A DNA stretch of 64,000 nucleotides from Bacillota bacterium. Its GTDB lineage: Bacteria; Bacillota; UBA4882; UBA8346. Location: the NCBI GenBank assembly GCA_023417475.1, contig JAEZFP010000062.1, forward strand, positions 109,104-173,103, read 5' to 3'. Shown one piece after another: positions 36,053 through 43,727 of this stretch (position 1 is its first letter; every line of letters starts with the position of its first letter). Made by a program: the position numbers and the translations under genes. The notes under the pieces were generated by a model that did no database searches, was not told where the DNA came from, and worked only from the letters and a program-made list of their open reading frames with translations.

Positions 36053-36679
36053 ATGCCTAAAGTAACTTACGAGGTTGAAACCCGCTTCCACTTCAGCAAC
36101 CCGACCGAGGCGTTTCGGATAATTCCGTTCTTACAGTCCAACCTGACCCAACCGAGTCATTGGCGGACGATCCATTACGGCCGAGCCCTGATGGCCCAGG
36201 ACGAAATTATCCGGATTGGCTTTGTCGACAAAGGCGTGGGAGAACGAGTATATCTCGGGTGGAAAGGGGCGGACCGCGGTCGTTTAATCAATATCCGTCC
36301 CGAATTGGATGAAGAAATTTCCGCAGGAATTAAACAAAGTACGATTTTGAAGCAGATCGGTGGCGTCGCAGACCAGACATCGGTCGAGGCGATCCAAACC
36401 GAACTGGTACGGTTGGGTTATGACGAGTTTATGTCCTTTATCGGAGAAAATCAAGTCGGGTTTTACGAGCCGCTCCAATTGCACCTCAAACTAATGCACT
36501 GCCAAACTTTACGCTACCCTTGGCTGGTTGAATTTGAAAAAACCGCCCAAACCCCGGACGAGATTGGGAAACGCGAGGCGGAACTGTTGGAAATAGTTAG
36601 GTTGTACGGTTTAAACGAGCGGCTGGTCAGAGCAGAACCGCCGACGTTGCTGTGGCAAACTCTCGCCAAGCGGGCTTGA
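36053..36679 (+). CDS. CYTH-like domain protein, function unknown
   Basis: The 208-residue product begins MPKVTYEVETRFHF, an ExExR pattern like the CYTH (adenylate cyclase/thiamine triphosphatase) signature, followed by alternating strands with charged residues (RIGFVDKGVGERVYLGWKG) and a helix near the end. These agree with a CYTH-like beta barrel, but I cannot align all metal and phosphate ligands. It lies 15 bases behind rqcH with GGAGGAG before the ATG, so both are cotranscribed. An alternative is a family not described by me. A phosphate-compound or RNA ligand would fit the neighbourhood, as inference only. Confidence 0.5.
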   Translation: MPKVTYEVETRFHFSNPTEAFRIIPFLQSNLTQPSHWRTIHYGRALMAQDEIIRIGFVDKGVGERVYLGWKGADRGRLINIRPELDEEISAGIKQSTILKQIGGVADQTSVEAIQTELVRLGYDEFMSFIGENQVGFYEPLQLHLKLMHCQTLRYPWLVEFEKTAQTPDEIGKREAELLEIVRLYGLNERLVRAEPPTLLWQTLAKRA

Positions 36680-36723
36680 CGGACTGTGGCGGCGGTCTAG
36701 GCTAAATCGTGAACCGGGCCTCC

Positions 36724-37857
36724 TTAGGTCTGACTGCTTTCCTCCCCTGGCGGGACCGGTACATTGGCGCTGACCACCCGGTTCCGTCCCGTTTGTTTAG
36801 CGGAATACAATGCCATATCCGCTCTGACGGCAATTTCGTTCGGATCGTCAAAATGGTCGGGATAAATTGCCACGCCAACCGAGACCGACACCACGATCTT
36901 TTCATTCTGGGCGGTTAAAAATTGATTTTCATTGACAGTTTTCCGTATTCGCTCAGCCACTTCCATTGTTTGTTCCGCGGGACAGTTCGTCAAAAGTACG
37001 GTATATTCTTCGCCGCCATTCCGCGAAACCACATCGGAACGCCGGCAGGAATCCACCAAAATCTGCGCCACGCCCTGAATCACCATATCGCCCACCGGGT
37101 GTCCGTAGCGGTCATTGATCATTTTAAAATGATCGATATCAATATAGAGCAATGAAACCGATTCCTGTTTTTCAACCGCTTTTTTCAAAGCGGCGGTCAG
37201 AAACTGGTCAAACGACCGGACATTGTACAAGCCGGTCAAATAATCCCGGACCGCTTCCTCTTTATATTTCTGATATTGGACATTGGTGATATCGAGATAT
37301 CGAACATAGTTATAGACCAAACCCGAGACCAGAAGCGTTCCCACCCAATAATGCGCCATGATCACCCACAACATCCGTTGATTACCGTAGGCCAAATGGA
37401 GTAGCCATCCCGTGCTCAAAATGAGGCTGAACAGGATGGAAACCAGCCAACGGTACCAATAGCGAATCGGTAGGTTGACGATGATATTGCAACCGATGAT
37501 CAACATACCGTCGACCAAAACGGTGATCAACGCCGCATAGCCAAACCCGCTTTGGAAGATCTGGTATCCGACAATAAGCAAACTGGCGACGATCATCGCG
37601 AGCGGCCCCGAATTGAACATTGCCAAGATCAAAGCAACGTTCCCGTAATCAATCACCAACTGCTCATAATGGATACCGAACTCCATCAGCACAATTCCAA
37701 GCAAACCGCAGATCAGCCCGTGCAATATCCGAAAACGCAGCGATGAAAGCGGACTCAACCCGGTTTTGAAAAATATCTGATTGCTGACACTAACAAACGC
37801 AATAAAAATCGCGGCATTAACAATAAAAGCTTTTAGCAGTTCAATCACCCAATCCAA
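36724..37857 (-). CDS. Membrane diguanylate cyclase (GGDEF, GGEEY variant)
   Basis: Makes cyclic di-GMP. The 377-residue product has a membrane part with about six helices resembling the 5TM-LYT type (residues about 5-190), then a GGDEF domain from about 210. The active-site motif reads RNGGEEYTVLL, a GGEEF-like variant expected to be active, and an RxxD inhibitory-site motif (RRSD) lies five residues before it, so feedback inhibition is likely. Metal-binding YIDIDHFKMIND is intact. It is a single gene; an EAL partner is not in the window. Control of motility is a plausible role since motAB are in the same region. Confidence 0.92.
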   Translation of the reverse strand: MDWVIELLKAFIVNAAIFIAFVSVSNQIFFKTGLSPLSSLRFRILHGLICGLLGIVLMEFGIHYEQLVIDYGNVALILAMFNSGPLAMIVASLLIVGYQIFQSGFGYAALITVLVDGMLIIGCNIIVNLPIRYWYRWLVSILFSLILSTGWLLHLAYGNQRMLWVIMAHYWVGTLLVSGLVYNYVRYLDITNVQYQKYKEEAVRDYLTGLYNVRSFDQFLTAALKKAVEKQESVSLLYIDIDHFKMINDRYGHPVGDMVIQGVAQILVDSCRRSDVVSRNGGEEYTVLLTNCPAEQTMEVAERIRKTVNENQFLTAQNEKIVVSVSVGVAIYPDHFDDPNEIAVRADMALYSAKQTGRNRVVSANVPVPPGEESSQT

Positions 37858-38025
37858 ATGTTAATTGACAAAGCTTACTCGCGGGGGATTCGGTTTCCCC
37901 CGGAACAGGAGCCATCTTGGATATAACGCAATGTTAATGAAGGGATTAAGGACTCATTATATCTATCGACAATTTTGAAGTTTTTTTCACAAGAAATCAT
38001 TAGTAGATTATTGGGGGTAAAAATA

Positions 38026-38541
38026 ATGGAGATCATTGCGGCTCAAGTAGCTGATACGGAAACAATCGCTCATTTACTTAAAAAATGCGGCAAGTATTTG
38101 TTGGAATTGGGGATCGACCAATGGCACCCGTCGTTTGATTATCCCAACCGGAATGATGTTACGCAAGATATCGCCGCGCAAACGCTTTTTGTCGCCAAAA
38201 CCGGCTCCGATGTTCAGGGAGTGATTACGCTTAACCAAGACCAACCTCCCGAATACGTTCCGGTCGCCTGGCAAGGCGACTGCCATCCGATCATGGTCGT
38301 CCACCGGTTGGCAGTGGAACCCGGATCACAGCAGCAAGGAATCGGCTGGCGCCTAATGGAGTTTGCCGAAGCATACGCGCGGCAGAACGGCTTTGCCGCC
38401 ATCCGGCTGGACGCTTACAGCCATAATCTGCGTTCGCTCCGGCTTTACCAGAAATGTGGTTTCCAAAACGTTGGAACGATCCGTTTCCCCGGACGCCAAC
38501 ACTCATTTTACTGTTTTGAAAAAATATTGGAACAGCGTTAA
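38026..38541 (+). CDS. GNAT family N-acetyltransferase
   Basis: Acetyl-CoA-dependent acyltransferase of unknown substrate. The product (171 residues) has the GNAT core: VHRLAVEPGSQQQGIGWRLMEFAE (motif A with QxxGIG), then AIRLDAYSHNLRSLRLYQKCGF (motif B) near the C-terminus. Start ATG 38026 has GGGGGT upstream; the frame is open 17 codons earlier. Its stop codon TAA (38539-38541) overlaps the stop of the convergent EamA gene through a shared TTAA inside a terminator loop. Confidence 0.9.
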   Translation: MEIIAAQVADTETIAHLLKKCGKYLLELGIDQWHPSFDYPNRNDVTQDIAAQTLFVAKTGSDVQGVITLNQDQPPEYVPVAWQGDCHPIMVVHRLAVEPGSQQQGIGWRLMEFAEAYARQNGFAAIRLDAYSHNLRSLRLYQKCGFQNVGTIRFPGRQHSFYCFEKILEQR

Positions 38542-38562
38542 ACTGCTGTTCCAATATTTTTT
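38519..38562. terminator. Bidirectional terminator whose loop holds both stop codons
   Basis: AAAAAATATTGGAACAGC and GCTGTTCCAATATTTTTT form an 18-bp perfect stem with an 8-base loop containing TTAA, which reads as a TAA stop for the plus-strand GNAT gene and for the minus-strand EamA gene. A/T tracts on both sides allow termination in both directions. Confidence 0.95.
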
Positions 38563-39413
38563 CGTTCATGCAGCGCCACGAGGATGCAACGGAAGGTTAC
38601 CGCCACCAGCACGACGGTTCCGCCAATTAACGCCCAGGGGCCCGGTTTCTCCCCTAAAAGCAACCAGACCCAAAGCGGGTTTAAAATCGGCTCGATAATC
38701 GGGACCAGAATCCCCTCCAATGCCGTAACCTGCTTAATAGCAATCGAATATAAAATATACGACAATCCCAATTGGACCGTTCCAAGCAAGAGCAATACCA
38801 GCCAACTCTTCCCGTCGGGCATGGATTGCAACATAAACGGCAATCCGATGCAAGCCGTCAAAAGATTGCCTAAAAAAAGCGATTCCAGCGGCGAACCGTC
38901 TTTCTGTTTACGCGACAGGACCGTCAGGGAAGCAAACGCCACTCCGCTCAAAATCGCCAAAACATTGCCCCATAAATTCCCCGCCGCCAAATTATCCAGA
39001 AAAAACAGGAGCATCCCGCCACAGACCACCCCTATGGTCAACCAATCCAACTTGGTAGTCCGTTCGTTCAAAAACCATTGGCCCATCAGCGCCACATAAA
39101 TCGGAGCCGAATATTGCAAAAGGATGGCATTGGCGGCGGTCGTCAGCTTGTTGGCCGAGACAAACAAGATGACGGTCGCGGTGTAGGCGATGGCCCCGGC
39201 GATCTGTGCTTTTGACCAGTTAAATTCGAACTTGCGTTTGTATAAAAACATTACCCCCGCAGCGATCGCACTGCGCATTCCGGCGATTGCGATCGGATTC
39301 CAGGCGACCGATTTAATGAAAAGACCACCTAAGCTCCAAAGCAACGCCGCACCCGCCAAAAACCAAAGCGCCCGACTACGCGCCGCTCGATCGGAATTCA
39401 TTGAACCGAACAT
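38538..39413 (-). CDS. EamA/DMT family transporter
   Basis: Ten-helix drug/metabolite exporter of the EamA (DMT) type. The product (291 residues) has two EamA repeats; segments ALLWSLGGLFIKSV and ASLTVLSRKQKDG start the halves, and EGILVPIIEPILNPLWVWLLLGEKPG is the typical second-repeat motif. Substrate unknown (amino acids or metabolites). Start ATG 39413 has GAGGG 9 bases upstream; the open frame extends 29 codons further with basic, unlikely sequence. Confidence 0.9.
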   Translation of the reverse strand: MFGSMNSDRAARSRALWFLAGAALLWSLGGLFIKSVAWNPIAIAGMRSAIAAGVMFLYKRKFEFNWSKAQIAGAIAYTATVILFVSANKLTTAANAILLQYSAPIYVALMGQWFLNERTTKLDWLTIGVVCGGMLLFFLDNLAAGNLWGNVLAILSGVAFASLTVLSRKQKDGSPLESLFLGNLLTACIGLPFMLQSMPDGKSWLVLLLLGTVQLGLSYILYSIAIKQVTALEGILVPIIEPILNPLWVWLLLGEKPGPWALIGGTVVLVAVTFRCILVALHERKNIGTAV

Positions 39414-39594
39414 TCTCCGAAACCCTCTTTCGTTAGCATGAACATTTCGACTTATTGATCTTCGGCACTCGCCCTGATCTCCCTTTGTAAATCGGGACAA
39501 GTTTATTAAAATCAGGTAAATAAGTCATAACTCCCGAAATTCGCAATATTGATTAACCAAGGTTGAATGCAACCAGGCGAAAGGAGTGACGATT

Positions 39595-40515
39595 GTGCCG
39601 GAGCTCGTTTACCAATTGAATATGGATCTGGAACAGATCAGTAGTTACAAACGGACGCAACTGCTCAAAATCATGCCTTTAATTACTATGGGGGAACTGA
39701 ATGCCGCGAAAACCGCGATCGCCAATCTAAAAATCGAAAAGACGGTTCAGGCGCAACTTTTGGGGTTACTCGCATCCAGAGTCTATCGCGACGATCAAAA
39801 AACCGGCGGCGCGCTGTACGATGAGGCCGTCATTGATTCCGCGAACTGTTGGCTGAAGACCGACCAGCTTCGCGCTTTGGGTTATATTGTCGAACAACAA
39901 ACCGGCGTCAAAGCCCGTCAACGTGCCCGGGCTTTGGTGAAACAGATCGCCACGATCATCGCCGGTCTCCCGGAACCGAGTTTAGAACCGGCGAACAACC
40001 TCAGTCAGTTGGCCGCCTGCCTCAGTTCGACTGGAGCGAATCTTTTCCGGGCCAAATTCCGTCGGGTTGGGCGAAACTGTTTTAAATTGGCCCTGAATTA
40101 TTGTACCCGCCTACCCGATCGGAGCGAGATCGAATACAACCGCAAAGTCCGCACCTATGGCGAGCTGGCCAAGCGCTATGCCGAAGCGGGACTGTTCCGC
40201 CAGGCCGTCGCAGCGGCCGGCAATGTCGCCAGTCGGCTACAAGGCGGTTTCACCTATGAAAATCACGAAGTGGACCGTTCGGAGGTTTTTCGCTGTATCG
40301 CCATCCAACTCGCCCAAGCGAAGAAACGGTTCCAGGCGAAACGGCTATTGCGCCAAGCGTCGCGAATTATTCTCAATGACGTTCATAATCTTGATTCGGT
40401 TCGGACCGAAGGGCTGATTCGGATCGCCACCACCTTCCAAGACGTCGGCTTCATCAAATGCGCCCGGGAAACCCTATACAAAGCGCGTTTTCTGCCCACC
40501 GGAGCCGCTCATTAA
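39595..40515 (+). CDS. Helical repeat protein (TPR/HEAT-like), unknown function
   Basis: The product (306 residues) is not recognised. It is soluble and almost entirely helical, with paired helices that suggest TPR- or HEAT-like solenoid repeats (for example TYGELAKRYAEAGLFRQAVAAAGNVA, divided into two helices, and IAIQLAQAKKRFQAKRLLRQAS). It is rich in Arg and Ala, with a basic C-terminal part. The best start is GTG 39595 with AAGGAG 8 bases upstream; GTG 39586 overlaps that site. It is monocistronic and followed by a bidirectional terminator. A scaffold or nucleic-acid-associated role would be guesswork. Confidence 0.6.
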   Translation: MPELVYQLNMDLEQISSYKRTQLLKIMPLITMGELNAAKTAIANLKIEKTVQAQLLGLLASRVYRDDQKTGGALYDEAVIDSANCWLKTDQLRALGYIVEQQTGVKARQRARALVKQIATIIAGLPEPSLEPANNLSQLAACLSSTGANLFRAKFRRVGRNCFKLALNYCTRLPDRSEIEYNRKVRTYGELAKRYAEAGLFRQAVAAAGNVASRLQGGFTYENHEVDRSEVFRCIAIQLAQAKKRFQAKRLLRQASRIILNDVHNLDSVRTEGLIRIATTFQDVGFIKCARETLYKARFLPTGAAH

Positions 40516-40516
40516 G

Positions 40517-40567
40517 AAAAAAGCTGTTGCAAAATGAACCAACCGGTTCATCATGCAGCAGTTTTTT
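40517..40567. terminator. Terminator between convergent genes
   Basis: AAAAAAGCTGTTGC and GCAGCAGTTTTTT pair (one bulge, one wobble) around an inner TGAACC/GGTTCA stem. A and T tracts on both sides let it serve the helical-repeat gene and the convergent phosphofructokinase gene. Confidence 0.85.
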
Positions 40568-40610
40568 ATCCCATCCCGTATTTGGTAGCCCCACTTGATT
40601 GCGATTCGCG

Positions 40611-41867
40611 CTACCCGACGTTTTTTTCGGTCTCCACGCCGAGACGGTGATGAAGTAGTTTCGGGACTTGCGGGGCCCGAAGCCGGTGGGCGGATTCAAG
40701 GTTCCATCCCACTAAGGGTTGAACGTAATGACGGAACTGATCCGTAATATGATTGCCCGACCCGTTAATGTACTCATCGGGCATATAGCGGGTTTTCCCG
40801 GCCACTCTGTCCAATTTGAGCAAACGGTAATCCACCGCGTAATTCCCGGTCCGGTGAATGGCGATCGACCCATCCAAGTTATGCCAGATGGCGAACTGAG
40901 CGGCTTTCTCCCCCACTTCCCGGGCTTCGTGTTGATCGATCTCGGACACACACCCAAAAAAGGAACGTTGCATATACCCGAATGTATCAGAGCGGACTCT
41001 GCCGATCTGTAAATTTTCTTTAATGCATTTCAGTAACAAATCTCCCAACGCGCCGGTTCCCGAGAGTTGAACATTGCCGTGAGCGTCGCAATCAAGATGA
41101 TCGACAAGTTTGGTGATGATTGGTTGACCGTGTTCGTCCTGGATCCCTTCGGAAACGGCGATGATGCAACGGCCGTATCGTTCATACACCGACTTCACAT
41201 CATTCAAGAAATGCTCGATGATAAACGGGCGTTCCGGAAGATAAATCAGGTGCGGACCGTCATCCTCGTATTTTTGCGCCATACAGGAGGCGGCGGTCAA
41301 AAACCCGGCATTACGGCCCATGACCACCCCAATATAAACCCCCGGCAAGGAACGGTTGTCAAGATTGGCGCCGATAAACGCCTGCGCCACAAAACGGGCT
41401 GCCGAGCCATACCCCGGCGTATGGTCGTTTTCCACCAAATCATTATCGATAGTTTTAGGAATGTGGATCGCCCGAAATTGGTAATCGCTCAACTCCGCCT
41501 CTTGGTTCACGATCCGAACCGTATCCGCCGAATCGTTGCCCCCGATATAAAAGAAATAGCGCACGCCGTGGGCTTTCAAGACTTTAAAAATTTCTTTGGA
41601 GTATTTCGAATCCGGTTTAACCCGGGTGCTTAACAAGGCCGATGAGGGGGTGAGCGCGACCCGTTCCAGATTATGGGTTGTTTCCTGTGTCAAATCAAGA
41701 AACTCTTCGTTGACAATCCCCTCTACCCCGTGAATTGCCCCATAGACCCTTGAAATTTGGCCAAACTTCCGCGACTCCAGCACCGCTCCCACCAGGGACT
41801 GATTGATCACCGCCGTGGGTCCTCCCCCTTGGGCGATGAGTACCTTACCTTCTAATTTCATATCCAA
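40611..41867 (-). CDS. 6-phosphofructokinase, probably PPi-dependent
   Basis: Phosphofructokinase superfamily, phosphorylating fructose 6-phosphate. The 418-residue product is longer than bacterial ATP-PfkA (about 320) and in the range of PPi-type enzymes. It has IAQGGGPTAVIN at the N-terminus, the catalytic PKTIDNDL motif, and GGNDSADT where ATP enzymes have GGDGS and classical PPi enzymes GGDDS. MGRNAGFLT and SEGIQDEHG follow in normal order. PPi as donor is the likelier reading, but the GGND form makes donor choice uncertain. The ATG at 41867 is in an AT-rich context with a weak AGAGG upstream. It suits a glycolytic anaerobe that saves ATP. Confidence 0.85.
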   Translation of the reverse strand: MDMKLEGKVLIAQGGGPTAVINQSLVGAVLESRKFGQISRVYGAIHGVEGIVNEEFLDLTQETTHNLERVALTPSSALLSTRVKPDSKYSKEIFKVLKAHGVRYFFYIGGNDSADTVRIVNQEAELSDYQFRAIHIPKTIDNDLVENDHTPGYGSAARFVAQAFIGANLDNRSLPGVYIGVVMGRNAGFLTAASCMAQKYEDDGPHLIYLPERPFIIEHFLNDVKSVYERYGRCIIAVSEGIQDEHGQPIITKLVDHLDCDAHGNVQLSGTGALGDLLLKCIKENLQIGRVRSDTFGYMQRSFFGCVSEIDQHEAREVGEKAAQFAIWHNLDGSIAIHRTGNYAVDYRLLKLDRVAGKTRYMPDEYINGSGNHITDQFRHYVQPLVGWNLESAHRLRAPQVPKLLHHRLGVETEKNVG

Positions 41868-41981
41868 CCTCTTTTCGAAGCATGGTTAACCAAAACAAAA
41901 AACACGATTCGTCGTAAATCCTGTTGTATCATCACTATCGTGTTTTAATATATCTACCAGCGGTAATCTTCGGCAACGGTT

Positions 41982-42296
41982 TTAAACATAAGAACAGCAA
42001 TAATCGGTTACTTCAGTGACTTTTAAAGAAAACTTGGCGTTGGCGGGAACTTCAAAGGTTTCTCCCGCCGCGACGGTCTGCCAAATGACGCTGCCGGGTA
42101 AAAGTACGGTGAGTTTCCCGGCTAAAATCTCCATAATTTCGGCTTGACCGGTCCCGAACTCATAATCTCCCGGCAGCATGACCCCTAACGTCTTCCGGGA
42201 GCCGTCCGCAAACAAAATGGTGCGGCTGGTGACTTTTCCCTCAAAATACACGTTGGCCTTTTTTACCACCGATACTTGGTCAAACGTTTCCGACAT
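41982..42296 (-). CDS. ppnP: Pyrimidine/purine nucleoside phosphorylase PpnP
   Basis: PpnP (YaiE, former DUF1255) is a small cupin-fold nucleoside phosphorylase with broad specificity. The 104-residue product has the typical KANVYFEGKVTSRTILFADG start, LGVMLPGDYEFGTGQAEIMEI, and GETFEVPANAKFSLKV segments. Length is normal for the family. The ATG has AGGAGGGG upstream. It stands alone between the phosphofructokinase and SIMPL genes. Confidence 0.92.
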   Translation of the reverse strand: MSETFDQVSVVKKANVYFEGKVTSRTILFADGSRKTLGVMLPGDYEFGTGQAEIMEILAGKLTVLLPGSVIWQTVAAGETFEVPANAKFSLKVTEVTDYCCSYV

Positions 42297-42454
42297 CGTT
42301 AACCCCTCCTGCCAATTTCTTACCGTGTTTAAGTTAATCGCATTATATATCGTAATATCGGAAAAGTAAATGTCTTACATCGCAACATTTACGTTAATAT
42401 TCTGCATAAAAAAAATTGCCAAAGGTGATTTTTTGGCGTTCTTCCGCTAGAAAT

Positions 42455-42489
42455 GAAAACCCCCAAGTTCATTTTCCTTGGGGATTTTC
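42455..42489 (-). terminator. Intrinsic terminator of the SIMPL gene
   Basis: GAAAACCCCCAAG and CTTGGGGATTTTC pair with one G-T wobble, followed by TTTCATTTCT on the minus strand. Confidence 0.85.
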
Positions 42490-42521
42490 ACCGGTTTCTT
42501 TTTTACCTGAGGAATGTTACC

Positions 42522-43232
42522 TTATCTTACACTAAAGATGGCGTTTACCGTCACGGTAATATCTTTTTTCCGGCCCGAAGTGTTATAAACCCCGTAATCC
42601 ATTACTTCGGTCGAATAGGGCTCGGTAATCTGAAAGACGCCCGAATAGGCCGAAACAATTTTATCCACGCGGTCCCCGGTACTTTTACCAATTTGAGTCG
42701 CCCGTTTTTTGGCGTCACTGGTCGCCGCCGCCAATAGATTCCGTTTCAACGTGTCGAGTTTGGAGTAGTAATATTCCAAATTGGATGATTGCAAATAGAT
42801 CCCTTTTTCCACTAAAGCGCTCGGCGCCAAGGCCAACCGCTCCAAGGCGGTAACATTATTGGAAAGGATAAACAGGTTTTGCTGAATGGTATATCCGGTG
42901 ATGCCGTTGCTCTGACCGTAAATGGGATTGGTGTTTACCGGTTGAATAGTGACGGACGTCTCGTCAATTCCATTCGCCTTCAAGTAGGCGTTAAATCCCG
43001 TAAGATCCCCTTTAATTTGTTCATAACCCTGTTTCATTTCATTGAAGCCCACCGTCCGCGCCAAGGTGACCCGCCATTTGATGATATCCGAATCAAACCG
43101 TTGGGTGGCCATACCAACTACTTTGATGGTCTTGGGAGTTTGACGGCTCTGGTAGAAAAAGATTCCAAAAATGATGGCTCCAATGATAAAACTGACACCG
43201 AGAATGGCGACGCCCCATAACCGATTTTTCAA
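42522..43232 (-). CDS. SIMPL domain (DUF541) protein
   Basis: Extracytoplasmic SIMPL/DUF541 protein; some members form large rings and protect from stress, but function is poorly known. The 236-residue product has an N-terminal membrane anchor or uncleaved signal (GVAILGVSFIIGAIIFGIFFY), the strand KVVGMATQRFDSDIIKWRVTL, the family's internal QNLFILSNNVTALERLA region, and the C-terminal ending ITVTVNAIFSVR. It is monocistronic. Confidence 0.9.
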   Translation of the reverse strand: MKNRLWGVAILGVSFIIGAIIFGIFFYQSRQTPKTIKVVGMATQRFDSDIIKWRVTLARTVGFNEMKQGYEQIKGDLTGFNAYLKANGIDETSVTIQPVNTNPIYGQSNGITGYTIQQNLFILSNNVTALERLALAPSALVEKGIYLQSSNLEYYYSKLDTLKRNLLAAATSDAKKRATQIGKSTGDRVDKIVSAYSGVFQITEPYSTEVMDYGVYNTSGRKKDITVTVNAIFSVR

Positions 43233-43727
43233 TTTAACCTTCCTCCACCTTTTTTTCTAATCTTATCACGAGATGAGCGTTTCGGTAAGAAGTAAACTGA
43301 TGGGGAGTTTTTTATATTAATTAAGAACCATTTGTTTCAGTTTCCATCTAAAAAAATTATACCAACCCCATCCGGATTTTCCTTGGATAACCGCAACTTA
43401 TATCAAAAAATGTTTCTAAAAATAATAAAAATTTGGAAAGATGTCATTTTCTCGGAAGGTATTCGCATACTCATGTCAAATACAATAATGTTTTAAAAGT
43501 CGTCCACGCTAACTTCGCACTTCATCCATGATTAATGCAGGTGAACGGCAATGGGGTCAAAGCGATTTACGCGAAATCCCCATCAACCAATGTAATCTTC
43601 CCTAGCGCACAAGTTCACGCAACCGAAGATTAGCTTTTTGGTAAGTTAATGAAAACGGAGGTGACCGCAGACCGCGTTTTACAGGGCTAAAATAAGATAT
43701 AATCGAATTTAAAAAGGAGGGTTTTTT
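43233..43727. other. 495-base upstream region of the opp operon
   Basis: No gene is seen. A TATAAT at 43698-43703 lies 25 bases before the oppA ATG but has no good -35 box at 17 bases. A hairpin AAAACG...CGTTTT (about 43652-43680) precedes it. The rest is AT-rich without a riboswitch pattern that I can recognise. Confidence 0.45.

Noticed and set aside
43233..43727. Riboswitch upstream of oppA
   Set aside because: I looked for known conserved cores and found none that I could support; only a short hairpin and a possible -10 box remain.
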